Notes: a model not told the origin generated them from the letters alone. Counted from the stretch's first letter, positions 1 through 7,936 are shown. The stretch: DNA of 22,012 bases from Syntrophales bacterium (GCA_035363115.1 DAOSEM010000015.1:1-22012); one strand, 5' to 3'. Numbers and translations: made by a program.

Positions 1-336
<336 letters not shown>

Positions 337-388
337 TTATTTTCACTCAGAGGGCTTTCACGAATGCAATTGTTGAATACTGGATGAT

Positions 389-508
<120 letters not shown>

Positions 509-518
509 ACAATATCGA

Positions 519-549
519 AGCCCCCTCGGGAAACCGAGGGGGCTTTTTT
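519..549 (+). terminator. rRNA operon intrinsic terminator
   Basis: A perfect 11-pair stem (agccccctcgg / ccgagggggct) closed by a gaaa tetraloop is followed directly by a run of T. It lies 10 bases after the 5S end and terminates the rrn operon, which is convergent with the ilvBN operon downstream. The bases from 550 to 635 hold nothing recognisable. Confidence 0.93.
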
Positions 550-635
550 ATGGTGCCCGGGTTTAAAGGACCGGGATGTTGGACGAGTGGTTGGTCGGGT
601 AGGGTAGTGTCAGTCGAACGATTTTTAGCAGCGAT

Positions 636-670
636 AAAAAAAGCGGCGATGACCCTATGGGATCATCGCC
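636..670 (-). terminator. ilvBN operon intrinsic terminator
   Basis: Read on the minus strand, ggcgatga pairs with tcatcgcc. The stem is extended inward by ccc/ggg around an ata loop with one bulged base, and is followed by gc and seven T. It lies about 30 bases after the ilvN stop codon and ends the minus-strand ilv transcript before it runs into the convergent rRNA operon. Confidence 0.88.
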
Positions 671-700
671 ATGGAAAACCATTCATCAAGGTAGTGTCAT

Positions 701-1213
701 TCAGGATGCCTGCAGGGATACATCTGTCCCGGCGGTTTTCTTGAGCGCCACGGAGCCTGTCCGGTTCATCTCCTCCACGCCGAACGGATCGAAATAGGCA
801 AGCACCGCTTCATTTTCAGCCCTGGAGCCTGTCGACTCAAGGATATAATAGTTCTGGCTCATGGTAGCGATGCGGCAGCCGAAACGTTCAATCGCCCGCA
901 TGATCTCGATCCGGGTCTCAGGAGCAACCTTCACACCGAAAATCATCAATTCCCGGTGCAGAAACGCCGGACCGGAAAAATCCGAAACCTCGATTACATC
1001 GACCAGTTTATAAAGCTGCTTCTTGATTTTGTCCGTGAAATCACTGTCGGCTGAGCTTGTCAGGGTGATTCGCGAAACGTCCGGATCGATCGTCTCCGCA
1101 ACGCAGAGGGTGTTGATGTTGTACCCGCGGCTGCTGAAGACGGCGGCGATCCGGGACAGGACGCCCGGACGGTTGTTCACCAGCATGGAGAGGGTTCGTT
1201 CTTCAATGGTCAT
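701..1213 (-). CDS. ilvN: Acetolactate synthase, small regulatory subunit
   Basis: Regulatory subunit of acetolactate (acetohydroxyacid) synthase. It activates the catalytic subunit and confers feedback inhibition by valine. The 170 residues fit the IlvH/IlvN family. Residues about 4-75 form an ACT domain opening with LSMLVNNRPGVLSRIAAVFSSRGYNI. The Asn-x(2)-Gly and the later Asn that bind valine in E. coli IlvH appear to be kept, so valine sensitivity is expected (inference). The C-terminal half is the usual small-subunit domain. The ATG follows an AAGGA-type ribosome binding site and begins 33 bases after the ilvB stop, so the two are cotranscribed. An intrinsic terminator follows; no ilvC is linked downstream. 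The symbol could equally be written ilvH. Confidence 0.95.
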   Translation of the reverse strand: MTIEERTLSMLVNNRPGVLSRIAAVFSSRGYNINTLCVAETIDPDVSRITLTSSADSDFTDKIKKQLYKLVDVIEVSDFSGPAFLHRELMIFGVKVAPETRIEIMRAIERFGCRIATMSQNYYILESTGSRAENEAVLAYFDPFGVEEMNRTGSVALKKTAGTDVSLQAS

Positions 1214-1246
1214 CTGACTCGTTCCTTTCCTTCTGTTTTATGCATT

Positions 1247-2920
1247 TCAGTCCGCCTGGCCGAAGATCATCTCCACATTGGAGCGACCCGGCGGGATGAT
1301 GGGGAACACGTAGTTTTCACAGTCCACGACGGCTTCCAGGAGGTAAGGGCCATCGGTTTTCGCCAGAGCATCAATGCCTTCGTCCGGGGCATTGTCGATG
1401 CGGACCCGGCTGGCGGGAATGCCGAAGGCGCGGGCAGCGGCTACGAAATCCGTTCCTCCGCCCAATTCGATGCTGTTGTATCGGCCGTCAAAGAAAAGGT
1501 TCTGGATCTGGCGGATCATCCCCAGGTGGCCATTGTTGAAGACAACGATCTTGACCGGAAGGTTGTAATACCGGATGGTGGCCAGTTCTTGCATGTTCAT
1601 GTAGAATCCGCCGTCTCCCGTGATGGCGATGACGCTGCGGTCGGCAGCCCCGATCTTTGCCCCGATGGCGGCGGGGACGCTGAATCCCATGGTGCCCATT
1701 CCACCGCTCGTCAACAGGCAGCGGGGGGTCCGGGTTCGCCAGGAGCGGACCGTCCAGATCTGATTGAGTCCAACGTCGGCCACCGCCATGGTTCCATCCG
1801 GGAGGGCCTCCTGAACCCTGCGTATAAACTCCCCCGCGGGACCGCAGCCCCGATCGGGAGTCTTTTCATCCATCGTACTCCGCTCTTCATGAATCCGGTT
1901 CATCCATTCCAGACGATCCTTTGGTTCAATCATCGGGGTCAGGGCCTGAAGGGCATCGAGGGCATCCCCCGAGTAATGCAGGTCCGCCTTGACGTTCTTG
2001 CTGATGGAGGTGGGGTCGATATCGATGTGTGCAACCATTGCCAGCGGGGCGAACTCGTCAATCCGGGACGTGCTCCGGTCGGTGAAGCGGGTTCCCACGG
2101 CGAGGATGAAGTCGGACTGGTGGACGATGCTGTTTGCCAGTTCAAACCCGTGCGAGCCGATAAAACCGAGATTCAGTCCGTTAGCGGCGTTCACCGATCC
2201 CACTCCCATCATGGTCGTGACAAAGGGGATCTGTGTTCTGGTGATCAAATCTCCCATGAGGTCGCAGGCATTGGCCAGCTTGACCCCGCCGCCGATGATA
2301 ATCACGGGGCGCTCGCTCTGGTTGAGCGCCCGGGCGATCCTCTCGATGGCCTCCCTGCCGTCGGTGCCGTTCTTGATTCCGTTCCGGCGGGGCTCATCCG
2401 CCGGTCCCGCTGGATCGCATTTCGCCGCAAGGATATCCCGGGGAAGATCGACCAGGACGGGACCGGGCCGTCCCGAGGTTGCAATGTCAAATGCCTCGCG
2501 AAGATTGGAAGCGAGGCTGTGAACGTCTTTCACCTGGAAGCTGTGCTTGGTGACGGGGATGGTCATGCTGATGATATCCGTCTCCTGGAAGGCGTCGCGG
2601 CCGAGAAGGCTCGTGTTGACCTGGGCCGTCAGGGCGACCAGGGGGGATGAATCCATGTAGGCCGTGGCGATCCCCGTGACCATGTTTGTTGCCCCGGGGC
2701 CGGACGTGGACAGGCAGACTCCCACTTTTCCGGTTGCCCTTGCATATCCGTCGGCGGCATGGGCCGCTGCCTGTTCATGGCGGACCAGGTAATGCCGGAT
2801 GGGGCTTTCCATAAGGCGGTCGTTCAACGGGAGGGAATTGGCGCCGGGGAAGCCGAAGATAACATCCACCCCCCTCTCCCGAAGGATCTGGATGACGATG
2901 TCCGCGCCGATGGTGCTCAT
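1247..2920 (-). CDS. ilvB: Acetolactate synthase, large catalytic subunit
   Basis: Thiamine-diphosphate enzyme making 2-acetolactate from two pyruvates, or 2-aceto-2-hydroxybutyrate from pyruvate and 2-oxobutyrate: the first common step of valine, leucine and isoleucine synthesis. The 557 residues match the biosynthetic family. The N-terminal TPP-binding domain holds the catalytic Glu49 in LVRHEQAAAHAADGYAR. A central FAD/NAD-like domain follows, then a C-terminal TPP domain with the GDG...NN cofactor motif (ITGDGGFYMNMQELAT to VVFNNG). The ATG at 2920 has a clear AAAGGAG ribosome binding site about 10 bases upstream. The gene sits behind a valine-rich leader peptide and attenuator, and ilvN follows it, which identifies it as the biosynthetic rather than the catabolic enzyme. 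Confidence 0.96.
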   Translation of the reverse strand: MSTIGADIVIQILRERGVDVIFGFPGANSLPLNDRLMESPIRHYLVRHEQAAAHAADGYARATGKVGVCLSTSGPGATNMVTGIATAYMDSSPLVALTAQVNTSLLGRDAFQETDIISMTIPVTKHSFQVKDVHSLASNLREAFDIATSGRPGPVLVDLPRDILAAKCDPAGPADEPRRNGIKNGTDGREAIERIARALNQSERPVIIIGGGVKLANACDLMGDLITRTQIPFVTTMMGVGSVNAANGLNLGFIGSHGFELANSIVHQSDFILAVGTRFTDRSTSRIDEFAPLAMVAHIDIDPTSISKNVKADLHYSGDALDALQALTPMIEPKDRLEWMNRIHEERSTMDEKTPDRGCGPAGEFIRRVQEALPDGTMAVADVGLNQIWTVRSWRTRTPRCLLTSGGMGTMGFSVPAAIGAKIGAADRSVIAITGDGGFYMNMQELATIRYYNLPVKIVVFNNGHLGMIRQIQNLFFDGRYNSIELGGGTDFVAAARAFGIPASRVRIDNAPDEGIDALAKTDGPYLLEAVVDCENYVFPIIPPGRSNVEMIFGQAD

Positions 2921-2950
2921 TGTTCAGACTCCTTTCGCTGGTTCAAAATG

Positions 2951-2983
2951 AAAAAGCCGCAGGCTCTTTGCGTGCGGCTTTTC
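2951..2983 (-). terminator. Second terminator-like hairpin before ilvB
   Basis: On the minus strand, aaaagccgca and tgcggctttt form a perfect 10-pair stem (arms 2973-2982 and 2952-2961) around an 11-base loop, followed by T-rich sequence. It lies between the main attenuator terminator and the ilvB ribosome binding site, about 30 bases before the start codon. By structure it can act as an intrinsic terminator in either direction. Its 5' arm is also perfectly complementary over 9 bases to the 3' arm of the attenuator terminator, so the two hairpins can exclude one another. Its role in vivo is unknown. Confidence 0.7.
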
Positions 2984-2991
2984 GTGGTCAT

Positions 2992-3026
2992 AAAAAAAGC
3001 CGCGGTCCGTCTGGGGATCCGCGGCT
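2992..3026 (-). terminator. ilvB attenuator terminator (3:4 hairpin)
   Basis: On the minus strand, agccgcgg pairs with ccgcggct. The stem is extended inward by tcc/gga across a single bulged A, giving 11 pairs with a short loop, and is followed immediately by seven T. It lies about 20 bases after the leader-peptide stop and 70 bases before ilvB. This is the terminator arm of a classical amino-acid attenuator. Confidence 0.9.
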
Positions 3027-3109
3027 CGTTTTCCTATGTCAACCCTTCACAGGAACGACGCAGCGGTCCCCGCCCGAACGACTACTACTACGGCTACGAC
3101 TACGCTGCG
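3013..3109 (-). promoter_or_regulatory. ilvB attenuator: pause hairpin and antiterminator
   Basis: Two alternative pairings span the leader. Region 1 (cgcagcg on the minus strand, 3103-3109) pairs with cgctgcg (3059-3065) to form the pause or 1:2 hairpin around the valine codons. Region 2 (ggggaccgc, 3063-3071), which overlaps the second arm, pairs over nine bases with one bulge to gcggatcccc (3013-3022), the 5' arm of the terminator. The 2:3 pairing therefore blocks the terminator. A ribosome stalled on the valine codons would cover region 1 and free region 2. The pairings are read directly; the mechanism is inferred from the known E. coli ilvB, ilvGMEDA and trp attenuators. Confidence 0.85.
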
Positions 3110-3139
3110 GTCTTTCTCTGAAAAGGGTTTCACGCTCAT
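3047..3139 (-). CDS. Valine-rich leader peptide of the ilvBN attenuator
   Basis: A 30-codon open frame starts at ATG 3139 behind an AAAGGA ribosome binding site 5-6 bases upstream and stops at TGA 3047. The peptide begins MSVKPFSEKDRS, continues VVVAVVVVV (residues 13-21) and ends RAGTAASFL. Eight of those nine residues are valine, encoded by GTA five times, GTC twice and GTT once, with no GTG. Only one leucine and no isoleucine are present, so valine is the sensed amino acid. It plays the same part as IvbL of E. coli ilvB: ribosome stalling at low Val-tRNA favours antitermination. It starts about 20 bases after the predicted transcription start. It would be missed by ordinary gene callers. 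Confidence 0.9.
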   Translation of the reverse strand: MSVKPFSEKDRSVVVAVVVVVRAGTAASFL

Positions 3140-3166
3140 CCGTTCCTTTGGCTCAAAGTGGAGGCT

Positions 3167-3194
3167 ACTTTACCGAAGAAGAAGGAAATGTCAA
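3167..3194 (-). promoter_or_regulatory. Sigma70-type promoter of the ilv leader
   Basis: On the minus strand a perfect -35 box TTGACA (3189-3194) is followed after 16 bases by TAAAGT (3167-3172). The predicted start near 3160 gives a leader RNA of about 165 bases to the attenuator terminator. The promoter lies just 22 bases after the stop codon of the penicillin-binding-protein gene on the same strand, with no clear terminator between them. Confidence 0.75.
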
Positions 3195-3216
3195 GCTGAA
3201 AAAACAAACAGTACAT

Positions 3217-5265
3217 TCAGAAAGATGCGTCCTCGTCATCTTCGGGCAGTTTTTTGGGGACCTGGCCGCTGTCCACGACGGATGATCCCTCCGGTGTGGC
3301 CCCTTCCAGGAAGGCCTCGTAAAGGGCTCCTTCGGAATACCGGACAGGTTGTCCCGAATGGGGGTCCACCTTGACAAAGACAATTCCCCTGGGTACCGGG
3401 AACGGTTCGATGGGAACTCCCTGGACGGCCTTTTCCATGTAATACAGCCAGATGGGAGCGGCTGCCCTGCCCCCGACCTCCTGTCTCCCCAGGGCCCGTT
3501 CCTGGTCGAATCCAACCCAGACACCCGTCACCAGGGAGGGCGTATAACCGATAAACCACGCGTCACGCATGTCGTTGGTGGTTCCCGTCTTGCCGGCGGC
3601 GGGACGGCCGATTCCCTTTACCCGGGTTCCCGTGCCACTCTGAATCACGCCCTGCATGACGTAGGTGGATAGAAAGGCGATGCGCGGATCGATGACCTGC
3701 TCCTCCCGGACCTGGGTTTCTTCGAAGACCTGGCCTGTCCGATCAACGATCCTGCGAATCATGAAGGGTGTCACCCGCTTTCCCTGGTTTGCCAGGACTC
3801 CGAAGGCCCGGACCATCTCCTCCAGGGTGACGTTGGCCGAGCCCAGGGCGAGGGAGAGGTTCCGGGGCAGAGGCGAGGCAATCCCCATATTGGCGGCATA
3901 CGATACGGCATAGTCCACGCCGATGGACTGGAGGATCTTGACAGTGACGACGTTCCGCGAATGGACCAGGGCGCTCCGCAGGGTCGTTGGGCCGTTGAAC
4001 TTGCCGTCAAAGTTACGGGGGCGCCAGTATCCGTCGGGCTTGGAGGGATCCGGGAACTGGAGGGGGGAGTCGTCGATCCGGGTGGACGGGGTCATCTCCT
4101 TGTCGAAGGCGGCCGTGTAGATGATGGGCTTGAATGACGAACCCGGCTGGCGGCGGGACTGGGTCGCCCGGTTGAACTCACTTTTCTTGAAATCCCGTCC
4201 GCCCACCATGGCTTTGATGGCCCCGGTGCGTGCTTCCATGCAGTACAGCGCCCCCTGGACGGTCCCGACGGTGTATTTTTCCCGCTTTTCCATTTCCTGG
4301 AGCCCCCGCTCCACGGCATCCCTTGCTGCGGTCTGCATGGGGATGTTCAGCGTCGTGTAAATTTCGAGCCCCTCCTTATACAACACGTCGCTTCCGTATT
4401 TTTCCTGGACATACCGCCGGATGTTTTCCACGAAATAGGGGGCGATCTTGTCCTTGGGCCGCACGGACCGGAGATTCAGCTTTACCGCAAGGGCCGCGTT
4501 TTTCTGCTCCTCGGTGATGTATCCGCTTTCGACCATCCGGTCCAGGGTATAGGCCTGCCGCTGCTTCGCGCGCTCCAGATTGTTGTAAGGCGAATAATTG
4601 CTGGGTGCCTTCGGAAGCCCGGCCAGCATGGCCGCTTCCGGCAGAGTGAGGTTCCGGGCGCTTTTGCCGAAATAGGCCTCCGCGGCCGCCTCCACGCCGT
4701 AGGTTCCGTGTCCCAGGTATATGTGATTCAGGTAGAGGTGGAGGATCTCGTCTTTGGTGAGATAGCGGTCGATCTTGAAGGCGAGGACGGCTTCCTTGAT
4801 CTTCCGGATGTAGCTCCTCTCGGGTGTCAGAAACAGGGATTTGGCCACCTGCTGCGTGATGGTGCTCCCTCCCTGGACGACCCGTCCCGCCTCGATGTTC
4901 TTGAAAAACGCCCTGGATATGCTCTGCAGATCGAAGCCGCGGTGCTGGTAGAACCGCGCGTCCTCCGCGGCCACAAATGCCTGGACGACCATCGGGGGCA
5001 GGTCCTGAATGCGGACGACCTTCCGGTCCTCCAGGAAGAATTCGTCGATCAGCTCGTCATTATCGGAGTAGACCCGCGTGGCGATGCTGGGCCGGTAGTC
5101 CTTCAGGGTGGCGATGCTCGGCAGCTCCTTCAGGAGAATATAATAAAGCAGAGTACTCCCGATCACCAGGAGGGCGACCACGGTGAGCGTCAACGCGATC
5201 AAAAGCGTCGCGATTCCCGAGGGGTTCCCTGCTTTATGCTTTTTCTGCGCGTGATTTCCGGCCAT
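3217..5265 (-). CDS. mrcA: Class A penicillin-binding protein (PBP1A type)
   Basis: Bifunctional peptidoglycan synthase anchored in the inner membrane, polymerising glycan strands and cross-linking stem peptides. From ATG 5265 it has 682 residues. A basic N-terminus and one membrane segment (about 18-45) come first. The GT51 transglycosylase domain follows, with catalytic Glu101 in AAEDARFYQHRGFD and GGSTITQQVAK at 132-142. The transpeptidase domain carries SSFK (Ser376, Lys379), SRN (436-438) and KTGT (559-562). The tail is acidic. It is shorter than E. coli PBP1a (about 850) and appears to lack large inserted domains. The ATG has GAGG 7 bases upstream; a TTG two codons earlier is possible but overlaps the tatC stop. 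It is cotranscribed with tatA-tatC. The symbol ponA would serve equally. Confidence 0.93.
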   Translation of the reverse strand: MAGNHAQKKHKAGNPSGIATLLIALTLTVVALLVIGSTLLYYILLKELPSIATLKDYRPSIATRVYSDNDELIDEFFLEDRKVVRIQDLPPMVVQAFVAAEDARFYQHRGFDLQSISRAFFKNIEAGRVVQGGSTITQQVAKSLFLTPERSYIRKIKEAVLAFKIDRYLTKDEILHLYLNHIYLGHGTYGVEAAAEAYFGKSARNLTLPEAAMLAGLPKAPSNYSPYNNLERAKQRQAYTLDRMVESGYITEEQKNAALAVKLNLRSVRPKDKIAPYFVENIRRYVQEKYGSDVLYKEGLEIYTTLNIPMQTAARDAVERGLQEMEKREKYTVGTVQGALYCMEARTGAIKAMVGGRDFKKSEFNRATQSRRQPGSSFKPIIYTAAFDKEMTPSTRIDDSPLQFPDPSKPDGYWRPRNFDGKFNGPTTLRSALVHSRNVVTVKILQSIGVDYAVSYAANMGIASPLPRNLSLALGSANVTLEEMVRAFGVLANQGKRVTPFMIRRIVDRTGQVFEETQVREEQVIDPRIAFLSTYVMQGVIQSGTGTRVKGIGRPAAGKTGTTNDMRDAWFIGYTPSLVTGVWVGFDQERALGRQEVGGRAAAPIWLYYMEKAVQGVPIEPFPVPRGIVFVKVDPHSGQPVRYSEGALYEAFLEGATPEGSSVVDSGQVPKKLPEDDEDASF

Positions 5266-5267
5266 GA

Positions 5268-6038
5268 TCAAGCCTCGGTGGGCTCCTCTTCCTCTTCTTT
5301 TTTCCCCTTCTTTTTCTTCTCTGCGAAGCGGGACACGATAATGCTGATCTCGTAGAGGAACAGGAGCGGGATGGCCATCAGGATCTGGCTGAGGGCGTCC
5401 GGCGAGGGAGTGAGCACGGCGGCGGCGATGAAAATGACGAGGATGGCGTACCGGCGCTGCCGGGATAGCATCCGGGGATTCACGATCCCGATCTTGGTCA
5501 TGAAGAAGATGAACACGGGCATTTCGAAGGAGAGACCGAAGGCCAGGAGAAACTTGAGAGAAAGATCCAGGTACTCCCGGAAGGAGATCATCGGCTTCAG
5601 GAAATCCGTCGAGAATTCAAGGAAGAATGCAAAGGCCGGCGGCAGCGCGATGAAATAACCGAACAGGACGCCGCCGGCGAACAGGAGCGTCGATGAGAGG
5701 ACAAAAGGAACCACATACCGCTTTTCCTGCTTGTAAAGCCCCGGGGAGATGAATTTCCAGACCTGGTACAGGGTATAGGGGCTTGTGATAAAGAGGGAGG
5801 CGAAGAAGGCGATCTTCATGTAGATGAAAAACGCCTCCGGTAGCCCCGTGAAGATCATGTGGCTGTACTTCGGCATCGCGTCGGCCAGGGGTTTCGTGAT
5901 GATCTGGAAGAAGAAATCCTTGAGAACATAACAGGCGACGAAGCCGAGTCCCACAACGATAAGGATCCGCACCAGGCGCGTCCTCAGCTCCTCCAGATGA
6001 CTCGTCAGGGGCATCTTCTCTTCGGTGGTATCGTTCAT
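5268..6038 (-). CDS. tatC: Twin-arginine translocase subunit TatC
   Basis: Core membrane subunit of the Tat pathway. It binds twin-arginine signal peptides and exports folded proteins across the inner membrane. The 256 residues match the family. The N-terminal HLEELR signature is at 14-19, six hydrophobic segments follow, and the conserved ITSPYTLYQVWKFISPGL loop and the Glu in FGLSFEMPVF are present. The C-terminus is highly charged, with Lys and Glu runs on the cytoplasmic side. It starts 30 bases after the tatA stop; no good ribosome binding site is visible before its ATG, so translation may be coupled to tatA. Its stop codon lies within a few bases of the start of the downstream PBP gene. 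Confidence 0.96.
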   Translation of the reverse strand: MNDTTEEKMPLTSHLEELRTRLVRILIVVGLGFVACYVLKDFFFQIITKPLADAMPKYSHMIFTGLPEAFFIYMKIAFFASLFITSPYTLYQVWKFISPGLYKQEKRYVVPFVLSSTLLFAGGVLFGYFIALPPAFAFFLEFSTDFLKPMISFREYLDLSLKFLLAFGLSFEMPVFIFFMTKIGIVNPRMLSRQRRYAILVIFIAAAVLTPSPDALSQILMAIPLLFLYEISIIVSRFAEKKKKGKKEEEEEPTEA

Positions 6039-6068
6039 GACCGGCGGCGGATACGCTGTCGGGACCCG

Positions 6069-6383
6069 TCAGGAATGCGACGAATCCTGGGGTTTCGAGG
6101 GCGGGGCGGAGGCGGTTTCAGGAGTGGAATCAGGTACTTCTTCCTTCTTGTCGGCGTTCTTTTCGTTTTCCGTAACAGTGTTCTTCAGATCCTCCGCCTC
6201 CTTCTTCAGATCGTCGGTCTGGAGGGAGTTTTTCACTCCTTCCGACACATCCTCGGCGGCTCTCTTGAACTCCGAGAATCCCTTGCCGAGGGATTTCGCC
6301 AGGTCGGGCAGCTTCTTGGGGCCGACGACCAGGAGGGCGATGATGGCGATGATGATCAGTTCCTGCATGCCGATGCCGAACAT
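6069..6383 (-). CDS. tatA: Twin-arginine translocase TatA/TatB-family subunit
   Basis: Single-span component of the Tat exporter that assembles with TatC to form the transport site. From ATG 6383 it has 104 residues. It opens with MFGIGMQELIIIAIIALLVVG (short membrane helix), then the hinge GPKKLP and the amphipathic helix LAKSLGKGFSEFKRAAEDV, and ends in an acidic, low-complexity tail rich in Glu, Asp, Ser and Pro. A longer frame exists to 6446, but the Tat helix normally begins at the protein start and the predicted promoter covers 6417-6446, so 6383 is preferred. Only one such gene accompanies tatC here. Whether it works as TatA, TatB or both cannot be decided from sequence alone. Confidence 0.92.
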   Translation of the reverse strand: MFGIGMQELIIIAIIALLVVGPKKLPDLAKSLGKGFSEFKRAAEDVSEGVKNSLQTDDLKKEAEDLKNTVTENEKNADKKEEVPDSTPETASAPPSKPQDSSHS

Positions 6384-6416
6384 GGCAACCGCTGCCCCCT
6401 TATCCGTGATTGGCGG

Positions 6417-6446
6417 TATATAGGTGCACTTCCCGGGGTTTGTCAA
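6417..6446 (-). promoter_or_regulatory. Promoter of the tatA-tatC-PBP operon
   Basis: On the minus strand TTGACA (6441-6446) is separated by 18 bases from TATATA (6417-6422), both close to the sigma70 consensus. A start near 6410 leaves a short untranslated leader of under 30 bases before the tatA ATG at 6383. This supports the shorter tatA start. Confidence 0.75.
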
Positions 6447-6571
6447 TCCTTTTTCCCGGCGCTCCTGTGGGCCAAATCCTTTGCATTTTGGGGGACCTTG
6501 TGGTACGGAGCGGTCCGATGGAAACGTCGTCGGAGGTCTCCGGCGATGCCTCGGGCCGAATCGAGGGAGCC

Positions 6572-7627
6572 ATGGCCAGAAAAACAGGGATCGTCAGGGA
6601 CAATCGATACTTGCGTCATGGGTGCGACGATTTTCACCCGGAGAACAATCGACGCCTCGAGGCCATCCATGCCCTCCTTGACTTGCCGGACATGGCCGGA
6701 AAGCTCTTTCCCATCCCCGCCAGGCATGCCACCCGGGACGAGATCCTGCGGCTCCACTCGGAGGCGTATTTCCGGAGGATCGCCGCGACGGCGGGAGAGC
6801 CCTGCACTCCCCTGGATCCAGACACGGAGGCCTCGGCGGATTCCTTTGACACGGCCCTCCTGGCCGTGGGCGGCGTTCTCAACGCCGTGGACGCCGTTCT
6901 GGACGGTTCCCTGGACAACGCCTTCGCCTTCATCCGGCCTCCGGGACATCACGCGGAGAGGCACTCCTCCGGCGGCTTCTGCATCTTCAACAACATCGCC
7001 CTCGGCGCTGCCCATGCCCTTTCGGCCCGCGGACTCAAGCGGATCCTGATCGTCGACTGGGACCTTCACCACGGGAACGGGACCCAGGATCTGTTCTATG
7101 GAGACCGGAGGGTGATCTATTTTTCCACCCACCAGTATCCGGCGTACCCGGGCTCCGGGTCTCTCGACGAGATCGGCCGGGGAGAGGCGAAGGGCTACAC
7201 CATCAACATCCCCCTTGCCGCCGGATCGGGGAATCCCCACTTCGTGAAGGTCTACCGGCAGATCCTGCAGCCTGTCGTCCATGTCTTCCGGCCGGAGTTG
7301 ATCCTGGTATCCGCCGGTTTCGATACGTGCGACGGGGATCCCCTGGGGGATTTGCGGGTGACGCCGGACGGCTTCGCCTGCCTGACGAGGCTCCTTATGA
7401 ACATGGCCGATGAACTCTGTGGCGGGCGGGTGGTGCTGGTGCTGGAAGGGGGATATGACCTGCGGAACCTTGCCCGTTCTGTCCGGGCCGTACTGAGGGA
7501 GTTGACGGACGAAACCCGTGCCGGCGAGGACGAACTGGATCGCCTGGAGGCCGATGCCGTCATGTGGAGAGGTTCCGTCCTGAACAAGGCCATGGAGCGT
7601 CTGGCCCCCTACTGGCCTGTTTTTTAA
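6572..7627 (+). CDS. Histone deacetylase family protein (AcuC/HDAC-like)
   Basis: Zinc amidohydrolase of the arginase/deacetylase fold. Bacterial members remove acetyl groups from lysine side chains, polyamines or other small amides; the substrate here is unknown. From ATG 6572 it has 351 residues. Diagnostic motifs are PPGHHAE (His126, His127), VDWDLHHGNGTQD with zinc ligands Asp164 and His166, SAGFD with Asp251, and EGGYDL with the transition-state Tyr, so the active site looks complete. The family core starts at TGIVRDNRYLRH, right after this start. An upstream ATG at 6518 has a good GGAG site 7 bases away and would add 18 residues. It is divergent from tatA, and gatC begins 21 bases downstream, suggesting one operon with gatCAB. 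Confidence 0.9.
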   Translation: MARKTGIVRDNRYLRHGCDDFHPENNRRLEAIHALLDLPDMAGKLFPIPARHATRDEILRLHSEAYFRRIAATAGEPCTPLDPDTEASADSFDTALLAVGGVLNAVDAVLDGSLDNAFAFIRPPGHHAERHSSGGFCIFNNIALGAAHALSARGLKRILIVDWDLHHGNGTQDLFYGDRRVIYFSTHQYPAYPGSGSLDEIGRGEAKGYTINIPLAAGSGNPHFVKVYRQILQPVVHVFRPELILVSAGFDTCDGDPLGDLRVTPDGFACLTRLLMNMADELCGGRVVLVLEGGYDLRNLARSVRAVLRELTDETRAGEDELDRLEADAVMWRGSVLNKAMERLAPYWPVF

Positions 7628-7648
7628 GTGTAACCGGAGGATTGTGTC

Positions 7649-7936
7649 TTGAAGATCACGAAAGAGGAAGTGGCCTACGTGGCCCATCTGGCAAGACTGG
7701 AGTTCGACGGGGAGGAGATGGAGAAATTCACCTCCCAGTTGAACGACATCCTGCTTTATATGGAAAAACTGAACGAAGCGGACACGGCCGGTGTGGAGCC
7801 GATGACCCATGCCATCGCGCAGAAGAACGCCTTCCGGGAAGACAGGGTTCTTTCTTCGCTTCCCATCGTGGAGGCCCTGTCCAACGCCCCGGACCCCAAG
7901 GGGGAGTTCTTCCGTGTCCCCAAGGTCATTGAATGA
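7649..7936 (+). CDS. gatC: Asp-tRNA(Asn)/Glu-tRNA(Gln) amidotransferase subunit C
   Basis: Small scaffold subunit that stabilises GatA in the GatCAB amidotransferase. The 95 residues are the usual length. It opens KITKEEVAYVAHLARLEF, the family's N-terminal helix, and ends in the typical FRVPKVIE region that wraps GatA. The start is a TTG with CGGAGG 8 bases upstream (7635-7640); no ATG or GTG lies in a better position. Its last codon and stop overlap the gatA start (ATGA), implying translational coupling. Confidence 0.96.
   Translation: MKITKEEVAYVAHLARLEFDGEEMEKFTSQLNDILLYMEKLNEADTAGVEPMTHAIAQKNAFREDRVLSSLPIVEALSNAPDPKGEFFRVPKVIE

Noticed and set aside
3197..3240. Possible intrinsic terminator at the end of the PBP gene
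   Set aside because: Only a 6-pair stem within the coding end is seen and the T-rich stretch lies about 20 bases away, so it does not fit an intrinsic terminator.
6384..6446. Longer tatA start at 6446
   Set aside because: The extension overlaps the predicted promoter and puts 21 residues before the membrane helix, unlike TatA/TatB proteins.
6443..7810. 455-codon minus-strand open frame opposite the deacetylase-family gene and gatC
   Set aside because: It covers two well-supported genes on the other strand and shows no recognisable motif.
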